Positions 45,864 to 55,747 of a DNA stretch of 64,000 bases are shown piece by piece. Numbering within the stretch: the stretch's first letter is position 1; each line of letters opens with the position of its first letter. The stretch is taken from positions 1-64,000 of the forward strand of contig JAJBTC010000196.1 of the NCBI GenBank assembly GCA_020861095.1. Direction: 5' to 3'. This DNA is from Bacteroides sp. (lineage in GTDB: Bacteria > Bacteroidota > Bacteroidia > Bacteroidales > Bacteroidaceae). The notes below the pieces were generated by a model. That model had not been told where the DNA came from. It was given only the letters and a program-made list of their open reading frames with translations, and ran no database searches. A program made the position numbers and the translations under genes.

Positions 45864-47330
45864 TTATTTACGCAACCGCGCAACGGGGATATTGAGTTGA
45901 TCCCTGTATTTGGCTACTGTACGACGGGCGATCGGATACCCTTTCTGTTTCAGTTGTTCGGCCAGCTCATCGTCCGTATAGGGCTTCTTTTTGTTCTCTC
46001 CTTCCACGATCTCCAGCAGGATGCGTTTGATCTCCCGTACCGATTTCTCTTCTCCATCTTCGGTGGTGTATCCGTCGCCAAAGAAATATTTCAGGGAGTA
46101 AATACCGTAATTGGTCTGTACATACTTGCTGCTGGTCACCCGGGAGATGGTGGAGATATCCAGTCCCGTACGTTCCGCCACGTCTTTCAGGATCATAGGG
46201 CGTAACAGAGACTCGTCTCCTTCCAGAAAGAAAGGGCGTTGCAGCTCGATGATGGCCTGCATGGTAGACATGAGGGTATGCTGACGTTGCCTGATGGCGT
46301 CGATGAATCCTTGTGCGGCATCCATCTTTTGTTTGAGGAACATCAATGCTTCCCGCGACTCTTTGGACTGATTGGCCCGGTTCCGGGTATGTTCCTCCAC
46401 CAGTTCGGTGAAATCCCGGCTCATGCGCAGTTCGGGCATATTGCGGTTGTTCAGGCTGACCTCAATGGTACCATCGTCGTATGTATCTACAACAAAATCG
46501 GGTATGATCTGTTGCATGTTCCGTCCGAGCGTTTCTCCCAGGGAAGCTCCCGGTCGCGGATTGAGCCGCGTGATCTCCGCGATAGCCTCCTGCAAAGTCT
46601 CTTCACTGAGACTGAGTTTCTGCATGATCTTGTCCCAGTGTTTCCGGGTAAACTCCTCGTAGCAGGTATCAATGATCCTTTCTCCTACAGACAATAACGG
46701 ATTTTGCTTTTCCGCCTCTTCTTTCCGACGGATCTGGATCAGCAGGCATTCGCGCAGATCGCGGGCACCGATGCCCGGAGGATCAAATTCCTGTATCATC
46801 CGCAGGATCTCTTCCAGTTCTTCTTCATTCGTGGAGACACCGGCATAGATAGCCAGTTCATCGTTGATGTTTTCTAAGGATTTACGTAGCAGTCCGTCGT
46901 CGTCCAGAGAACCTATCAGGTATTCGGCCAGCTCTCTCTGATGATCGGATAGTTTCAGTTCGCTGAGTTGCTGACGAAGCATTTCATAGAAAGAGGTCGC
47001 TTCGGAAAAGGGGATCTCTTCTACCTTTTCTCCTTTCGAGCGGTTGTTCTCCTGCAATTTATAGTCGGGAATGTCGTCTTCGCTGAGATAGTCGTTCAAC
47101 GAATCGTATTCCACTTCATTCTCTGTATCTGAAGAGACCTCTTCTGCTTCATTTTTTGCCTCGTCACTGCCCTCTTCCAGCGCCGGGTTTTCCAATAGCT
47201 CTGCCCGTATACGGTCTTCCAGTTCTACCGCCGGCAGCTCCAGTAGCTTGACTACCAGTATCTGTTGCGGGGAAAGGGTTTGTACCTGTTGTTGTACCTG
47301 CGATTGTACCTGTCGGGAAACTTGTGCCAT
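45864..47330 (-). CDS. rpoN: RNA polymerase sigma-54 factor
   Basis: A 488-residue sigma-54. Region I is glutamine-rich (QVQSQVQQQVQTLSPQQILV) with the ELLENPALEE core contact. An acidic region II covers about residues 50-115. The central core-binding domain contains DPPGIGARDLRECLLIQI. The helix-turn-helix is DVAERTGLDISTISRVTSSK, and the C-terminal RpoN box is ARRTVAKYR. It requires an AAA+ activator, none of which lies in the window. First gene of the rpoN-PAP2-gcvH-purE-ispG series; a TATTTTTG box is about 30 bp upstream. Confidence 0.97.
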   Translation of the reverse strand: MAQVSRQVQSQVQQQVQTLSPQQILVVKLLELPAVELEDRIRAELLENPALEEGSDEAKNEAEEVSSDTENEVEYDSLNDYLSEDDIPDYKLQENNRSKGEKVEEIPFSEATSFYEMLRQQLSELKLSDHQRELAEYLIGSLDDDGLLRKSLENINDELAIYAGVSTNEEELEEILRMIQEFDPPGIGARDLRECLLIQIRRKEEAEKQNPLLSVGERIIDTCYEEFTRKHWDKIMQKLSLSEETLQEAIAEITRLNPRPGASLGETLGRNMQQIIPDFVVDTYDDGTIEVSLNNRNMPELRMSRDFTELVEEHTRNRANQSKESREALMFLKQKMDAAQGFIDAIRQRQHTLMSTMQAIIELQRPFFLEGDESLLRPMILKDVAERTGLDISTISRVTSSKYVQTNYGIYSLKYFFGDGYTTEDGEEKSVREIKRILLEIVEGENKKKPYTDDELAEQLKQKGYPIARRTVAKYRDQLNIPVARLRK

Positions 47331-47360
47331 ATACTGCTATTCTCTGAACGGTTTCTGCTA

Positions 47361-47368
47361 CAAAAATA
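47361..47368 (-). promoter_or_regulatory. -7 promoter box of rpoN
   Basis: TATTTTTG on the minus strand fits TAnnTTTG, 30 bp before the rpoN ATG. Confidence 0.5.
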
Positions 47369-47469
47369 ACCAAATTTGATGAATGAAAGGTATATTTATC
47401 GGTTACGTTTGAAATTAGTTAAGAATTTTATGGTTACTCATTTTTTAGGAACTTAACTTCCGGATAACA

Positions 47470-47500
47470 TTTGAAAAGTGAAGAGTTGTATTTATCTTTG
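47470..47500 (+). promoter_or_regulatory. Complete Bacteroidetes promoter of the aminopeptidase P gene
   Basis: TTTG at 47470-47473, a 19-bp spacer and TATCTTTG at 47493-47500 make a textbook -33/-7 pair. The leader would be about 25 nt. Confidence 0.75.
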
Positions 47501-47531
47501 TTAAATCAATATTTATTAAATAAAAGATCTT

Positions 47532-48905
47532 ATGTTTTCTAAAGCCACCTACATTGCCCGGCGGGCACAACTTAAAAAACGAATGGGCTCCGGTCTGTTG
47601 TTTTTTCTGGGAAATGACGATCAGGGATTACATTATGAAGAGAATGCTTTCCGGTATCGTCAGGATTCCACCTTCCTTTACTATTTTGGTATCTCGGCTG
47701 CCGGACTTGCTGCGGTGATCGATGTGGACAACGACCGGGAGATCCTTTTCGGCGATGAACTCACTATGGATCATATCATCTGGATGGGCACACAACCTAC
47801 GCTCAGGGAACGCAGTCAGGAGGTCGGTGTGGAAGATACACGTCCGGCAAGGGAGATCAGTGTGTATCTGCAACGGGCAAAAGCACAGGGGCAAGTGGTC
47901 CATTTCCTTCCTCCTTACCGGGCCGAGCATCGCATCAAGCTGATGGAGTGGCTGGGACTACCTTTGTCTGCACAGGAAGCATCCGTTCCCTTTATCCGCG
48001 CCGTTGTTGCTCAACGCAACTACAAAAGTGCCGAAGAGGTGGTAGAGATAGAGAAAGCCTGTGATATCACAGCCGATATGCATCTGACCGCCATGCGTAT
48101 GATCCGTCCGGGCATGAAAGAGTATGAAGTAGTGGCTGCGATGGAAGCGGTAGCAGCGGCAGCCGGAGGGGCTACCTCTTTCCCGACCATTGCTACGGTC
48201 AACGGGCAGACGCTGCACAACCATTATTATGGCAACACCATCCGGAGTGGGGATCTGTTCCTGATAGACGCAGGCGCAGAGACAGCGATGGGGTATGCAG
48301 GAGATATGTCTTCGACCGTGCCGGCAGATAAGACTTTTACTACCCGCCAGCGTGAGGTATATGAGATACAGAACGCCATGCACCGGGCTTCGGTGGGGGC
48401 GTTGCGTCCGGGTATTCCGTATGAGCAGGTATATGATCTTTCGGCCCGTGTGATGGTAGAAGGGCTGAAAGGTCTGGGATTGATGAAGGATAGTCCGGAA
48501 GATGCCGTACGTGAGGGAGCTCATGCACTGTTCTATCCGCATGGGCTGGGCCATATGATGGGACTGGATGTACATGATATGGAGAATCTGGGAGAGATCT
48601 GGGTCGGATACGACGGCCGTCCCAAAAGTACACAGTTCGGCAGGCGCTCCCTTCGTCTGGCAAGGACCCTGGAACCGGGATTTGTGATCACTGTAGAGCC
48701 GGGAATCTATTTCATCCCGGAACTGATCGATCTGTGGCGTGGAGAAAACAAACTGGCCGATTTTATCGATTACGATAACGTGGAAGTGTATAAAGATTTC
48801 GGAGGCATCCGCAACGAAGAGGATTTTCTGATCACGGAAGAGGGTGCCCGCCGGCTGGGCAAAAAGATACCGCTGACACCGGAAGAGGTGGAAGCTCTGC
48901 GGTGA
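47532..48905 (+). CDS. pepP: Xaa-Pro aminopeptidase (M24B)
   Basis: A 457-residue cytosolic metallopeptidase that removes an N-terminal residue before proline. The N-terminal creatinase-like domain (DSTFLYYFGISAAGLAAVID) precedes the pita-bread domain. The five metal ligands are visible: aspartates in FLIDAGAE and YAGDMSST, histidine in HGLGHMMGLDVHD, and glutamates in TVEPGIYF and RNEEDFLI. A full TTTG-N19-TATCTTTG promoter precedes it and a hairpin terminator follows. Confidence 0.95.
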   Translation: MFSKATYIARRAQLKKRMGSGLLFFLGNDDQGLHYEENAFRYRQDSTFLYYFGISAAGLAAVIDVDNDREILFGDELTMDHIIWMGTQPTLRERSQEVGVEDTRPAREISVYLQRAKAQGQVVHFLPPYRAEHRIKLMEWLGLPLSAQEASVPFIRAVVAQRNYKSAEEVVEIEKACDITADMHLTAMRMIRPGMKEYEVVAAMEAVAAAAGGATSFPTIATVNGQTLHNHYYGNTIRSGDLFLIDAGAETAMGYAGDMSSTVPADKTFTTRQREVYEIQNAMHRASVGALRPGIPYEQVYDLSARVMVEGLKGLGLMKDSPEDAVREGAHALFYPHGLGHMMGLDVHDMENLGEIWVGYDGRPKSTQFGRRSLRLARTLEPGFVITVEPGIYFIPELIDLWRGENKLADFIDYDNVEVYKDFGGIRNEEDFLITEEGARRLGKKIPLTPEEVEALR

Positions 48906-48939
48906 GATCCACGTGGTTGTCATCCTCATACTTTTTTGA

Positions 48940-48988
48940 TTCCCACCGACCCGGACCACTCCGGCGGGCCGATGGGAATTTTGTTTTT
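48940..48988 (+). terminator. Terminator after pepP
   Basis: An imperfect stem TTCCCACCGACCCG / CGGGCCGATGGGAA followed by TTTTGTTTTT. Confidence 0.75.
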
Positions 48989-49101
48989 ATTCCATCTGAT
49001 TGAATGAAAGGCGATGGTTTGTTATAAGTCCTTTCAGAATGTTGACATTCTGACGGTTTTTTTGTTATTTTGCAGAAGAATCTGATTAAACAACCCGATT
49101 G

Positions 49102-51246
49102 ATGAACTGGCTGCATATTGAATTTGATCTTCCGATAACCGATCCGACCTGGATATTCTTCCTGGTGTTGATCATTATTCTTTTCGCGCCTATGCTATTG
49201 GGCAGGTTGCGTATACCCCATATTGTGGGTATGATACTGGCGGGTATACTGATCGGGGAAGACGGTTTCAATATTCTGGAACGCGACAGTAGCTTCGAAC
49301 TTTTTGGAAAGGTAGGACTGTATTACATCATGTTCCTTGCCGGTCTGGAAATGGACATGGAGGATTTTAAAAAGAACCGTTTCAAATGTTTTGTCTTCGG
49401 GATGTTTACTTTTTCGATCCCCATGCTACTGGGAGTATGGAGTAGTATGACCCTGCTGGATTACAACCTGACCACTTCTGTACTGCTGGCCAGTATGTAT
49501 GCTTCACATACCCTGATCTCTTATCCTATTGTGAGCCGTTACGGTCTTTCCCGGTTGCGTAGTGTGAGTATTACTATCGGAGCCACTGCCATCACTGTGG
49601 CATTGGCACTGTTGGTGCTGGCTGTGATCGCCGGTGTGTATCGGGGAGAGATCAATTCGATGTTCTGGATCTCTCTTTCCGTGAAAGTAGTATTGGTCTT
49701 TTGTCTGATCATTCTGCTGTTTCCATGGATCGCGCGTTGGTTTTTCCGCAACTACGACGATAACATCATGCAATTTATTTTTGTGCTGGCTATGGTGTTC
49801 CTTGGGGGCGGATTGCTGGAACTGGCGGGCCTGGAAGGTATTTTAGGCGCATTTCTGGTAGGTCTGGTCCTGAACAGGCTCATACCTAATCTCTCTCCGT
49901 TGATGAATCGTCTGGAGTTTGTGGGAAATGCTCTTTTCATTCCTTATTTTCTGATCGGAGTAGGGATGATCATTGACGTACGTACCCTGTTCACCGGTGG
50001 AGAAGCATTGAAAGTGGCCATTGTGATGACGGTAGTGGCCACACTTAGTAAGTGGCTGGCAGCCTGGCTCACGCAAAAATCTTTCCGGATGCAGGCTGCG
50101 GAACGAACGATGATGTTTGGCTTGAGTAACGCACAGGCGGCAGCTACACTGGCAGCCGTATTGATCGGTAATCAGATCGAGATCTCTCCGGGAGTGCCGC
50201 TTCTGAATGACGATGTGCTCAACGGGACGGTAGTGATGATCCTGTTTACATGTATCATCAGTTCGGTGGTGACTGAACGTGCCGCCAGGAAATTCGCAGT
50301 CAGTGACCAGATGAGTGATCTGACAGACAAACCGGTAGAGGAGGAAAGAATACTGATACCGGTGGCGAATCCGGAAACGATCGAAAACCTTGTGGGGATG
50401 GCACTTGTTATGAAAGATCCCAAAAAGACAGATGGCTTGATCGCGGTGAGTATCGTGAATGACAGTAATGATTCGGAAGCCCGGCAGATACAGGGACAGC
50501 GCTCTCTGGAACGTGCCGCCCGTGTAGGAGCCGCGGTGGATGTCGAGATAAACACAGTCAACCGGTATGATCTGAGTATTGCTTCAGGGATTATTCATAC
50601 ATTGAAAGAGTACGATGCCACAGAGGTGATTATCGGTCTGCACCGAAAAGCCAACCTGATGGATTCTTTTTTGGGAACCATGACGGAAAATCTGCTTAAG
50701 GGCACCTATAGGCAGGTGATGATCGTAAAATGCCTCATGCCTGTGAATACCTTACGCAGGATTGTAGTGGCTGTACCTCCTAAGGCAGAATTTGAGGTGG
50801 GATTCTACAAGTGGGTAGAGCGTTTGTGTCGTATGGGGAGTCAGCTGGGATGTCGGGTACACTTTTATGCCCATCCGGATACACTGCGTTACCTGAAAGG
50901 CTATATCGGTAAGAAATACAAAGGAGTGAGAGGGGAATACTCCGAACTGGATAGCTGGGAAGATCTGTTGCTCCTGACAGGTGTGGTAAGTTACGATCAT
51001 CTGTTGGTGATTGTAAGTGCCCGCCGGGGATTTATCTCTTATGACCCGTCGTTTGAAAAGCTGCCCGTGCAGATCACCAAATATTTTTGTGACAATAGTT
51101 TGGCTGTTCTTTACCCCGATCAGAACGGAGACCCGCAAGAGAGTATTTCTTTCTCTGATCCCGGACATTACAGTGAAAATCAACGTTACGATAGCATGGG
51201 TAAGTCTATGGGAAAATGGCTGTATAAATGGTTTAAAAAGAATTGA
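49102..51246 (+). CDS. Cation/proton antiporter (CPA2) with C-terminal Usp-like domain
   Basis: A 714-residue membrane protein. About 12-13 helices in residues 1-400 form a Na+/H+ exchanger domain (PHIVGMILAGILIGEDGFNI, GLYYIMFLAGLEMD, LEGILGAFLVGLVLNRLIPN). A cytoplasmic tail (~410-714) resembles universal-stress-protein folds (ILIPVANPETIENL, EVIIGLHRKANLMDSFLG). Ion specificity is not evident. The ORF track starts at TTG 49099; the ATG at 49102 is preferred. The TGA stop overlaps the next gene's ATG (TGATG), so the two are coupled. Confidence 0.9.
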   Translation: MNWLHIEFDLPITDPTWIFFLVLIIILFAPMLLGRLRIPHIVGMILAGILIGEDGFNILERDSSFELFGKVGLYYIMFLAGLEMDMEDFKKNRFKCFVFGMFTFSIPMLLGVWSSMTLLDYNLTTSVLLASMYASHTLISYPIVSRYGLSRLRSVSITIGATAITVALALLVLAVIAGVYRGEINSMFWISLSVKVVLVFCLIILLFPWIARWFFRNYDDNIMQFIFVLAMVFLGGGLLELAGLEGILGAFLVGLVLNRLIPNLSPLMNRLEFVGNALFIPYFLIGVGMIIDVRTLFTGGEALKVAIVMTVVATLSKWLAAWLTQKSFRMQAAERTMMFGLSNAQAAATLAAVLIGNQIEISPGVPLLNDDVLNGTVVMILFTCIISSVVTERAARKFAVSDQMSDLTDKPVEEERILIPVANPETIENLVGMALVMKDPKKTDGLIAVSIVNDSNDSEARQIQGQRSLERAARVGAAVDVEINTVNRYDLSIASGIIHTLKEYDATEVIIGLHRKANLMDSFLGTMTENLLKGTYRQVMIVKCLMPVNTLRRIVVAVPPKAEFEVGFYKWVERLCRMGSQLGCRVHFYAHPDTLRYLKGYIGKKYKGVRGEYSELDSWEDLLLLTGVVSYDHLLVIVSARRGFISYDPSFEKLPVQITKYFCDNSLAVLYPDQNGDPQESISFSDPGHYSENQRYDSMGKSMGKWLYKWFKKN

Positions 51247-51956
51247 TGGATAACTGGACGCAACGAACTTCGCTACTGTTTGGTGAAGAAAAAATGCAAA
51301 GGCTTGCCCAGGCGCATGTGCTGGTGGTTGGCCTGGGAGGGGTGGGCTCGTATGCCGCCGAGCTCATCTGCCGGGCCGGAGTAGGAGCTATGACTATTGT
51401 AGATGCCGACACGGTACAGGCAAGTAACATCAACCGTCAGCTACCCGCCTTGCATACGACAATCGGAGAAAGTAAAGCGGAGGTTGTGGCCCGTCGACTG
51501 CAGGCGATCAATCCGGAACTCCGGCTGACTGTTTGTCCTGTATTTCTGAAAGACGACAATATACCGGAACTCTTAGATAGTGCATCGTTTGATTTTGTGG
51601 TGGATGCCATCGATACATTGAGTCCGAAATGCTACTTGATCTGGCAGGCGTTGCAGCGTAAGTTGCGTATTGTGTCCAGTATGGGTGCCGGTGCGAAAAG
51701 TGACATTACGCAGGTACGGTTCGCGGATATCCGTGATACTTATCATTGCGGATTGAGCAAGGCTGTCCGGAAAAAGCTCCGGAAGATGGGGCTTCGCAGG
51801 AAATTGCCGGTGGTATTCAGTACGGAACAAGCTGATCCGAAAGCGGTTTTTGAGATCCATGACGAGAAAAACAAGAAATCCACCTGTGGTACTGTCAGTT
51901 ATATGCCTGCTGTGTTTGGCTGTTACCTGGCAGAGTATGTACTGAAACGTTTGTAA
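51246..51956 (+). CDS. tcdA: tRNA threonylcarbamoyladenosine dehydratase (ThiF/E1 family)
   Basis: A 236-residue protein that cyclises t6A to ct6A at position 37 of ANN-decoding tRNAs, using ATP. The nucleotide-binding motif VVGLGGVGSYAAELICRAGV is at ~28-47, then IVDADTVQASNINRQLPA, and the C-terminal CGTVSYMPAVFG. It lacks ubiquitin-activating extensions, so TcdA (CsdL) is preferred over MoeB. ATG 51246 overlaps the antiporter stop. Confidence 0.92.
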   Translation: MDNWTQRTSLLFGEEKMQRLAQAHVLVVGLGGVGSYAAELICRAGVGAMTIVDADTVQASNINRQLPALHTTIGESKAEVVARRLQAINPELRLTVCPVFLKDDNIPELLDSASFDFVVDAIDTLSPKCYLIWQALQRKLRIVSSMGAGAKSDITQVRFADIRDTYHCGLSKAVRKKLRKMGLRRKLPVVFSTEQADPKAVFEIHDEKNKKSTCGTVSYMPAVFGCYLAEYVLKRL

Positions 51957-51985
51957 ATATACCCATCTGTAAATAATCTGCCCGT

Positions 51986-52648
51986 ATGATACAATTAGAG
52001 CAAATAACAAAGAGTTTCGATTCGCTCCAGGTCCTCAAAGGAATTGATCTTTTTATTGAGAAAGGAGAGATCGTAAGCATTGTAGGGCCCAGTGGTGCCG
52101 GAAAGACAACGCTGCTTCAGATCATGGGCACATTGGATACGCCGGATACGGGAATCGTGTGTATAGACGGAGTAGAAACCGGAAAAATGAAAGAGAGAGC
52201 GCTGTCGGCATTCCGCAATAAACACATCGGGTTTGTGTTCCAGTTCCATCAGTTGCTGCCGGAATTCACTGCTCTGGAGAATGTGATGATCCCTGCTTTT
52301 ATAGCAGGTGCTTCCGGTAAACAGGCAGAAAACCGGGCCATGGAATTGCTGGATTATATGGGACTCAAAGAGCGGACTACCCATAAGCCCAATGAACTTT
52401 CCGGAGGAGAGAAACAGCGGGTGGCTGTGGCCCGTGCGCTGGTCAATAATCCTTCTGTGATCCTGGCGGATGAACCGTCGGGCAGCTTAGACACACAGAA
52501 CAAAGAAGAACTGCATCAGCTTTTCTTTGATCTCAGAAAACAGTTTGGACAGACATTCGTGATCGTAACGCACGACGAAGGTCTGTCGCGTATTACAGAC
52601 CGTACCATCCATATGATAGATGGTAGTATTGTTGAGTCTGTTCCCTGA
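51986..52648 (+). CDS. lolD: ABC transporter ATP-binding protein, LolD type
   Basis: A 220-residue ATPase: Walker [10 protein letters not shown] near residue 36, Q-loop in [18 protein letters not shown], signature [15 protein letters not shown] near 137, Walker [13 protein letters not shown] and the switch histidine in IVTHDE. The FQ[13 protein letters not shown] pattern is typical of LolD (lipoprotein release) and the wider MacB/FtsE class. Its LolC/E permease is not in the window. Start ATG 51986 begins [11 protein letters not shown]. Confidence 0.88.
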   Translation: MIQLEQITKSFDSLQVLKGIDLFIEKGEIVSIVGPSGAGKTTLLQIMGTLDTPDTGIVCIDGVETGKMKERALSAFRNKHIGFVFQFHQLLPEFTALENVMIPAFIAGASGKQAENRAMELLDYMGLKERTTHKPNELSGGEKQRVAVARALVNNPSVILADEPSGSLDTQNKEELHQLFFDLRKQFGQTFVIVTHDEGLSRITDRTIHMIDGSIVESVP

Positions 52649-52713
52649 ATCCTGTAATTTATGTGTCAGTAACCTGTGTGAGAAGTTCTTCAGACCGGTA
52701 GTTCTTCCTCCTT

Positions 52714-53634
52714 CTATTCATAAGAGAGATAAGGAGCGATACGTTCGAGCTCTTCCGTTGTAAACTCTTCATACAACCTGAGTTCCTGTATATCTTTGAT
52801 ATACCCTCGTTTGCGTCGGTGCTCCACCATGACTTTAGCCTGATAAAAGTTGAGATAGGGATGTGCCCGAAGTCTCTCCACACTTACCCGGTTGATCTGT
52901 ATCTTCCGTAAAGAGTCGGTCTCTATCGTGAACCATCTTAACATATCGGAATGTATGTGCTCCAGTTCCAGGAGTTGCTCTGTCGAGTGGAAACCTCCCA
53001 GGCGTTGACGGTAACTGACGATTTGCCAGGCTATGCCGCTTCCGATACCGGGAATGTATTTGAGCATGGTGGTATCGGCACTGTTCAGATCCACTACTGT
53101 ACCTTCGGGATATTTGATTGTCGGAGGGTAGAAGAGAGGCTTCTCTTCCGGTGAATCTATGTCGGACGTATCCGCTTTCTGTTGAGCAAGAACGTGCTGA
53201 TCTGTTTGTATATGGATAAAAGGCGAAAGCTGATGATAGAGCTCATCTGTCATTCCGTATATTTTCCGGAAGCTCTCCGCATCCCGGAAACGTCCGCCGC
53301 TTTCTCTGTAGCGTATCACATTGCGTGCCATCCATCCGGGTAGGCCCAGGCGCGTAAGGGACAGCGAGTCGATCCGGTTCGGATCAAAAGGAAAAAGCAC
53401 AGTCGGTTGTTTATCGGCCTGGGCAGAAGGATAGATCCTTTCCGGATCTCTTTCGTTCAAGGATCCCATAAAATCTGCATACTCTCTTACCAGTTGCTCC
53501 GGATCCAGAGCAACCAATACGGCACGGCGGGCAGGTATCCACTCCCCTGTCACTATAAACAGAATGATCAGGGTGATGAGTATCCATATTCCCCGGCGCT
53601 GTCTGCGGGTAAAATAGAGGTACTCCCTCCACAT
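52714..53634 (-). CDS. ComEA-like helix-hairpin-helix protein
   Basis: A 306-residue protein with an N-terminal membrane helix (GIWILITLIILFIVTGEWIPA). Several HhH-type repeats follow: LTRLGLPGWMARNVIRYRES near 90, VVDLNSADTTMLKYIPGIGSGIAWQI near 195, and INRVSVERLRAHPYLNFYQA near 250. HhH motifs bind the DNA backbone non-specifically; in ComEA they take up DNA during competence, but the Bacteroidetes multi-copy form is of uncertain role. Convergent with lolD and directly downstream (9 bp) of the SNF transporter on the same strand. Confidence 0.85.
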   Translation of the reverse strand: MWREYLYFTRRQRRGIWILITLIILFIVTGEWIPARRAVLVALDPEQLVREYADFMGSLNERDPERIYPSAQADKQPTVLFPFDPNRIDSLSLTRLGLPGWMARNVIRYRESGGRFRDAESFRKIYGMTDELYHQLSPFIHIQTDQHVLAQQKADTSDIDSPEEKPLFYPPTIKYPEGTVVDLNSADTTMLKYIPGIGSGIAWQIVSYRQRLGGFHSTEQLLELEHIHSDMLRWFTIETDSLRKIQINRVSVERLRAHPYLNFYQAKVMVEHRRKRGYIKDIQELRLYEEFTTEELERIAPYLSYE

Positions 53635-53643
53635 CAGGTCAGG

Positions 53644-55011
53644 TTATTTCAAAAAACCAAGTTCATTGATAAATATGACAGAGATAGCTACAGGAGCTAT
53701 GTATTTCAGGATAAAGATAATCAATTTATAGATAGGAACGCGGAGTGTACCGTTGTTTGTTATTTCTGACCAGATAATTTTCTTATCTAAGTACCATCCG
53801 GTGAAGACAGATATGAGCAACCCGCCCAATGGCAACATGATCTTGGCGGTGACGAAGTCGAACAGGTCAAACGCACCCATCCCGAAAAGGGTAATGTCTT
53901 TGGTAGGACCCATGGAGAGTGAGCAGAATATACCCAGAAACATACAACCACCTGTTACAATACGGGCGGCCTTGCCACGGGTAAAGCCAAATTCCTCATG
54001 CAGGTAGGCTGTTGCCACCTCGTGCATAGAAATGGTAGAGGTGAGGGCTGCGACAGCCAGGAGCACATAAAACATCACTGAAAAAACATAAGCCAGTATG
54101 GGCGCGCCGCTAAAGGCTTGCTGAAACACATTGGGAAGGGTGATAAAGATCAGGCTGGGGCCAGCATCTGGCTGTATACCTACAGAGAACGCCGCCGGGA
54201 AAATAATGAAGCCGGCCAGGATGGCGATGAAGGTATCTATCAATCCGACACTGAATGCGGTTTTGGTCAGGTTGGTGTCTTTACCAAAGTAGGAAGCATA
54301 GGTACACAGACAACCCATTCCCAGACTTAACGAAAAGAAGGCCTGTCCCATAGCGCTCAGAAAGACCTGGCTATCTACTTTGCTGAAATCGGGTTTCAAC
54401 AGGAACTCGATCCCTTTTTCCGATCCGGGCAGGCTGACAGAGCAGGCAACCAGGATGATAATAATGACAAACAGGGTAGGCATCATGATCTTGGAATATT
54501 TCTCAATTCCCTTTTCTACTCCTTTGACAATGATGTAATGGGTACCCAACAGAAAGAGTATCAGCCAGAATATCGGACGGAAAGGATTGCCGGAGAACTT
54601 CTGGAAGGATTCGATAAATTCCGGGGCACTTTTTCCGGAGAACTTATTGGTTACTGCCTCTACCACATATTCCAGTGTCCATCCGGCCACAACGGAATAG
54701 TAGCTTAATATCAGGAATCCTGCCAGTACTCCCATCCGGCCTACCCAGCGCCACGGAGTGCCGGGGGCAAGCACCTGATAGGCCCGTGCCGTGTTGGCGC
54801 GGGAATGTCGCCCGATCAGGAATTCAGAGATCATGATCGGCAATCCCAGCAGTAAAATACATCCCAGATAGATCAGGATAAAAGCCGCCCCTCCGTTATT
54901 ACCCGTTTCGTAAGGGAATCTCCAGATATTACCTAATCCTACGGCAGATCCGGCCGAAGCCAGGATCACGCCTATTTTACTACCAAAGTTTGCTCTGTCA
55001 TTTTTTGCCAT
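53644..55011 (-). CDS. Sodium-dependent transporter, SNF/SLC6 family
   Basis: A 455-residue membrane protein with about 11 helices of LeuT fold. The first helix motif is VGLGNIWRFPYETGNNGGAAF, which holds the Na+ and substrate contacts. Further family signs are SEFLIGRHSRANTARAYQ and AFFSLSLGMGCLCTYASYFG (helix 6). These transporters import amino acids with Na+; the substrate is not decided. A TAATTTTG box lies about 50 bp upstream. Confidence 0.95.
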   Translation of the reverse strand: MAKNDRANFGSKIGVILASAGSAVGLGNIWRFPYETGNNGGAAFILIYLGCILLLGLPIMISEFLIGRHSRANTARAYQVLAPGTPWRWVGRMGVLAGFLILSYYSVVAGWTLEYVVEAVTNKFSGKSAPEFIESFQKFSGNPFRPIFWLILFLLGTHYIIVKGVEKGIEKYSKIMMPTLFVIIIILVACSVSLPGSEKGIEFLLKPDFSKVDSQVFLSAMGQAFFSLSLGMGCLCTYASYFGKDTNLTKTAFSVGLIDTFIAILAGFIIFPAAFSVGIQPDAGPSLIFITLPNVFQQAFSGAPILAYVFSVMFYVLLAVAALTSTISMHEVATAYLHEEFGFTRGKAARIVTGGCMFLGIFCSLSMGPTKDITLFGMGAFDLFDFVTAKIMLPLGGLLISVFTGWYLDKKIIWSEITNNGTLRVPIYKLIIFILKYIAPVAISVIFINELGFLK

Positions 55012-55061
55012 ATATTGTGGACCTTTCTGTCAATTCGTTATCAGATATTGTTTCTGGAATG

Positions 55062-55069
55062 CAAAATTA
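55062..55069 (-). promoter_or_regulatory. -7 promoter box of the SNF transporter
   Basis: TAATTTTG on the minus strand fits TAnnTTTG. The rest of the gap 55012-55335 shows no gene. Confidence 0.45.
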
Positions 55070-55302
55070 CATAATAATCTCTATATCAGCATACATTCTA
55101 CCTAAAAATAACTAAAATCCATTTTAACAAAGAAAGTGGTGTCCGGTTTGCCGGTTTCCTGGAAAACAGACGGAGAAAGAAGCGGCTTATGGTACCATGT
55201 GGGAGGGGCTTACGGTGAAAAGGGAGTAACAGGTCTGCGACGAAACTTTTTGATTTTTACAAAGTTTACCATTTCTATTCTTTCCCGGGATCGGCTATTT
55301 TC

Positions 55303-55310
55303 TATCTTTG
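55303..55310 (+). promoter_or_regulatory. -7 promoter box of the vanZ-like gene
   Basis: TATCTTTG 25 bp before the ATG at 55336. Confidence 0.55.
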
Positions 55311-55335
55311 CATGCGAATTTAATGAACTGAATAT

Positions 55336-55747
55336 ATGATTTCTTATATAAAAAAATATCCCATATCCCTGTTGGTAATCTTAGTGGTGATCTATCTCTC
55401 TTTTTTTCGTCCCCCTTCCATCGGGGGGGGTAGAGATCCCTTACCTGGATAAACTGGTTCATTTTTGCATGTATTTTGGAGTATCGGCCATGCTCTGGCT
55501 GGAATTCTTTCGTTCTCACCCATGGCCTCTGCCCGCTATGCGTGCCTGGATAGGTGCTTGTCTGTGCCCGATACTTTTTAGTGGTGCGGTTGAGATCTTG
55601 CAGGAATACGCGACAGACTACCGGGGCGGTGAATGGTTGGATTTTGCTGCCAACAGCCTGGGTGCACTGACTGCCAGCCTATTGGCCTGGTATATCGTAG
55701 CTCCCTGGTTTGGACGTACATACCGCGGTCGGGCGGCTCAGAGCTGA
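55336..55747 (+). pseudogene. VanZ-family membrane protein, frameshifted at a G8 run
   Basis: The ATG at 55336 opens MISYIKKYPISLLVILVVIY, then runs into eight G (55423-55430) and stops. With one G fewer the frame continues RPPSIGGVEIPYLDKLVHFC into MYFGVSAMLWLEFF, the ORF-track fragment 55469-55747. The whole would be about 136 residues, the normal small VanZ-like length, with several membrane helices and the family motif ILQEYATDYRGGEWLDFAAN. VanZ-like proteins are linked to glycopeptide tolerance in some Gram-positives; in Bacteroidetes the role is unknown. It overlaps the convergent murF by 10 bp. Confidence 0.8.
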
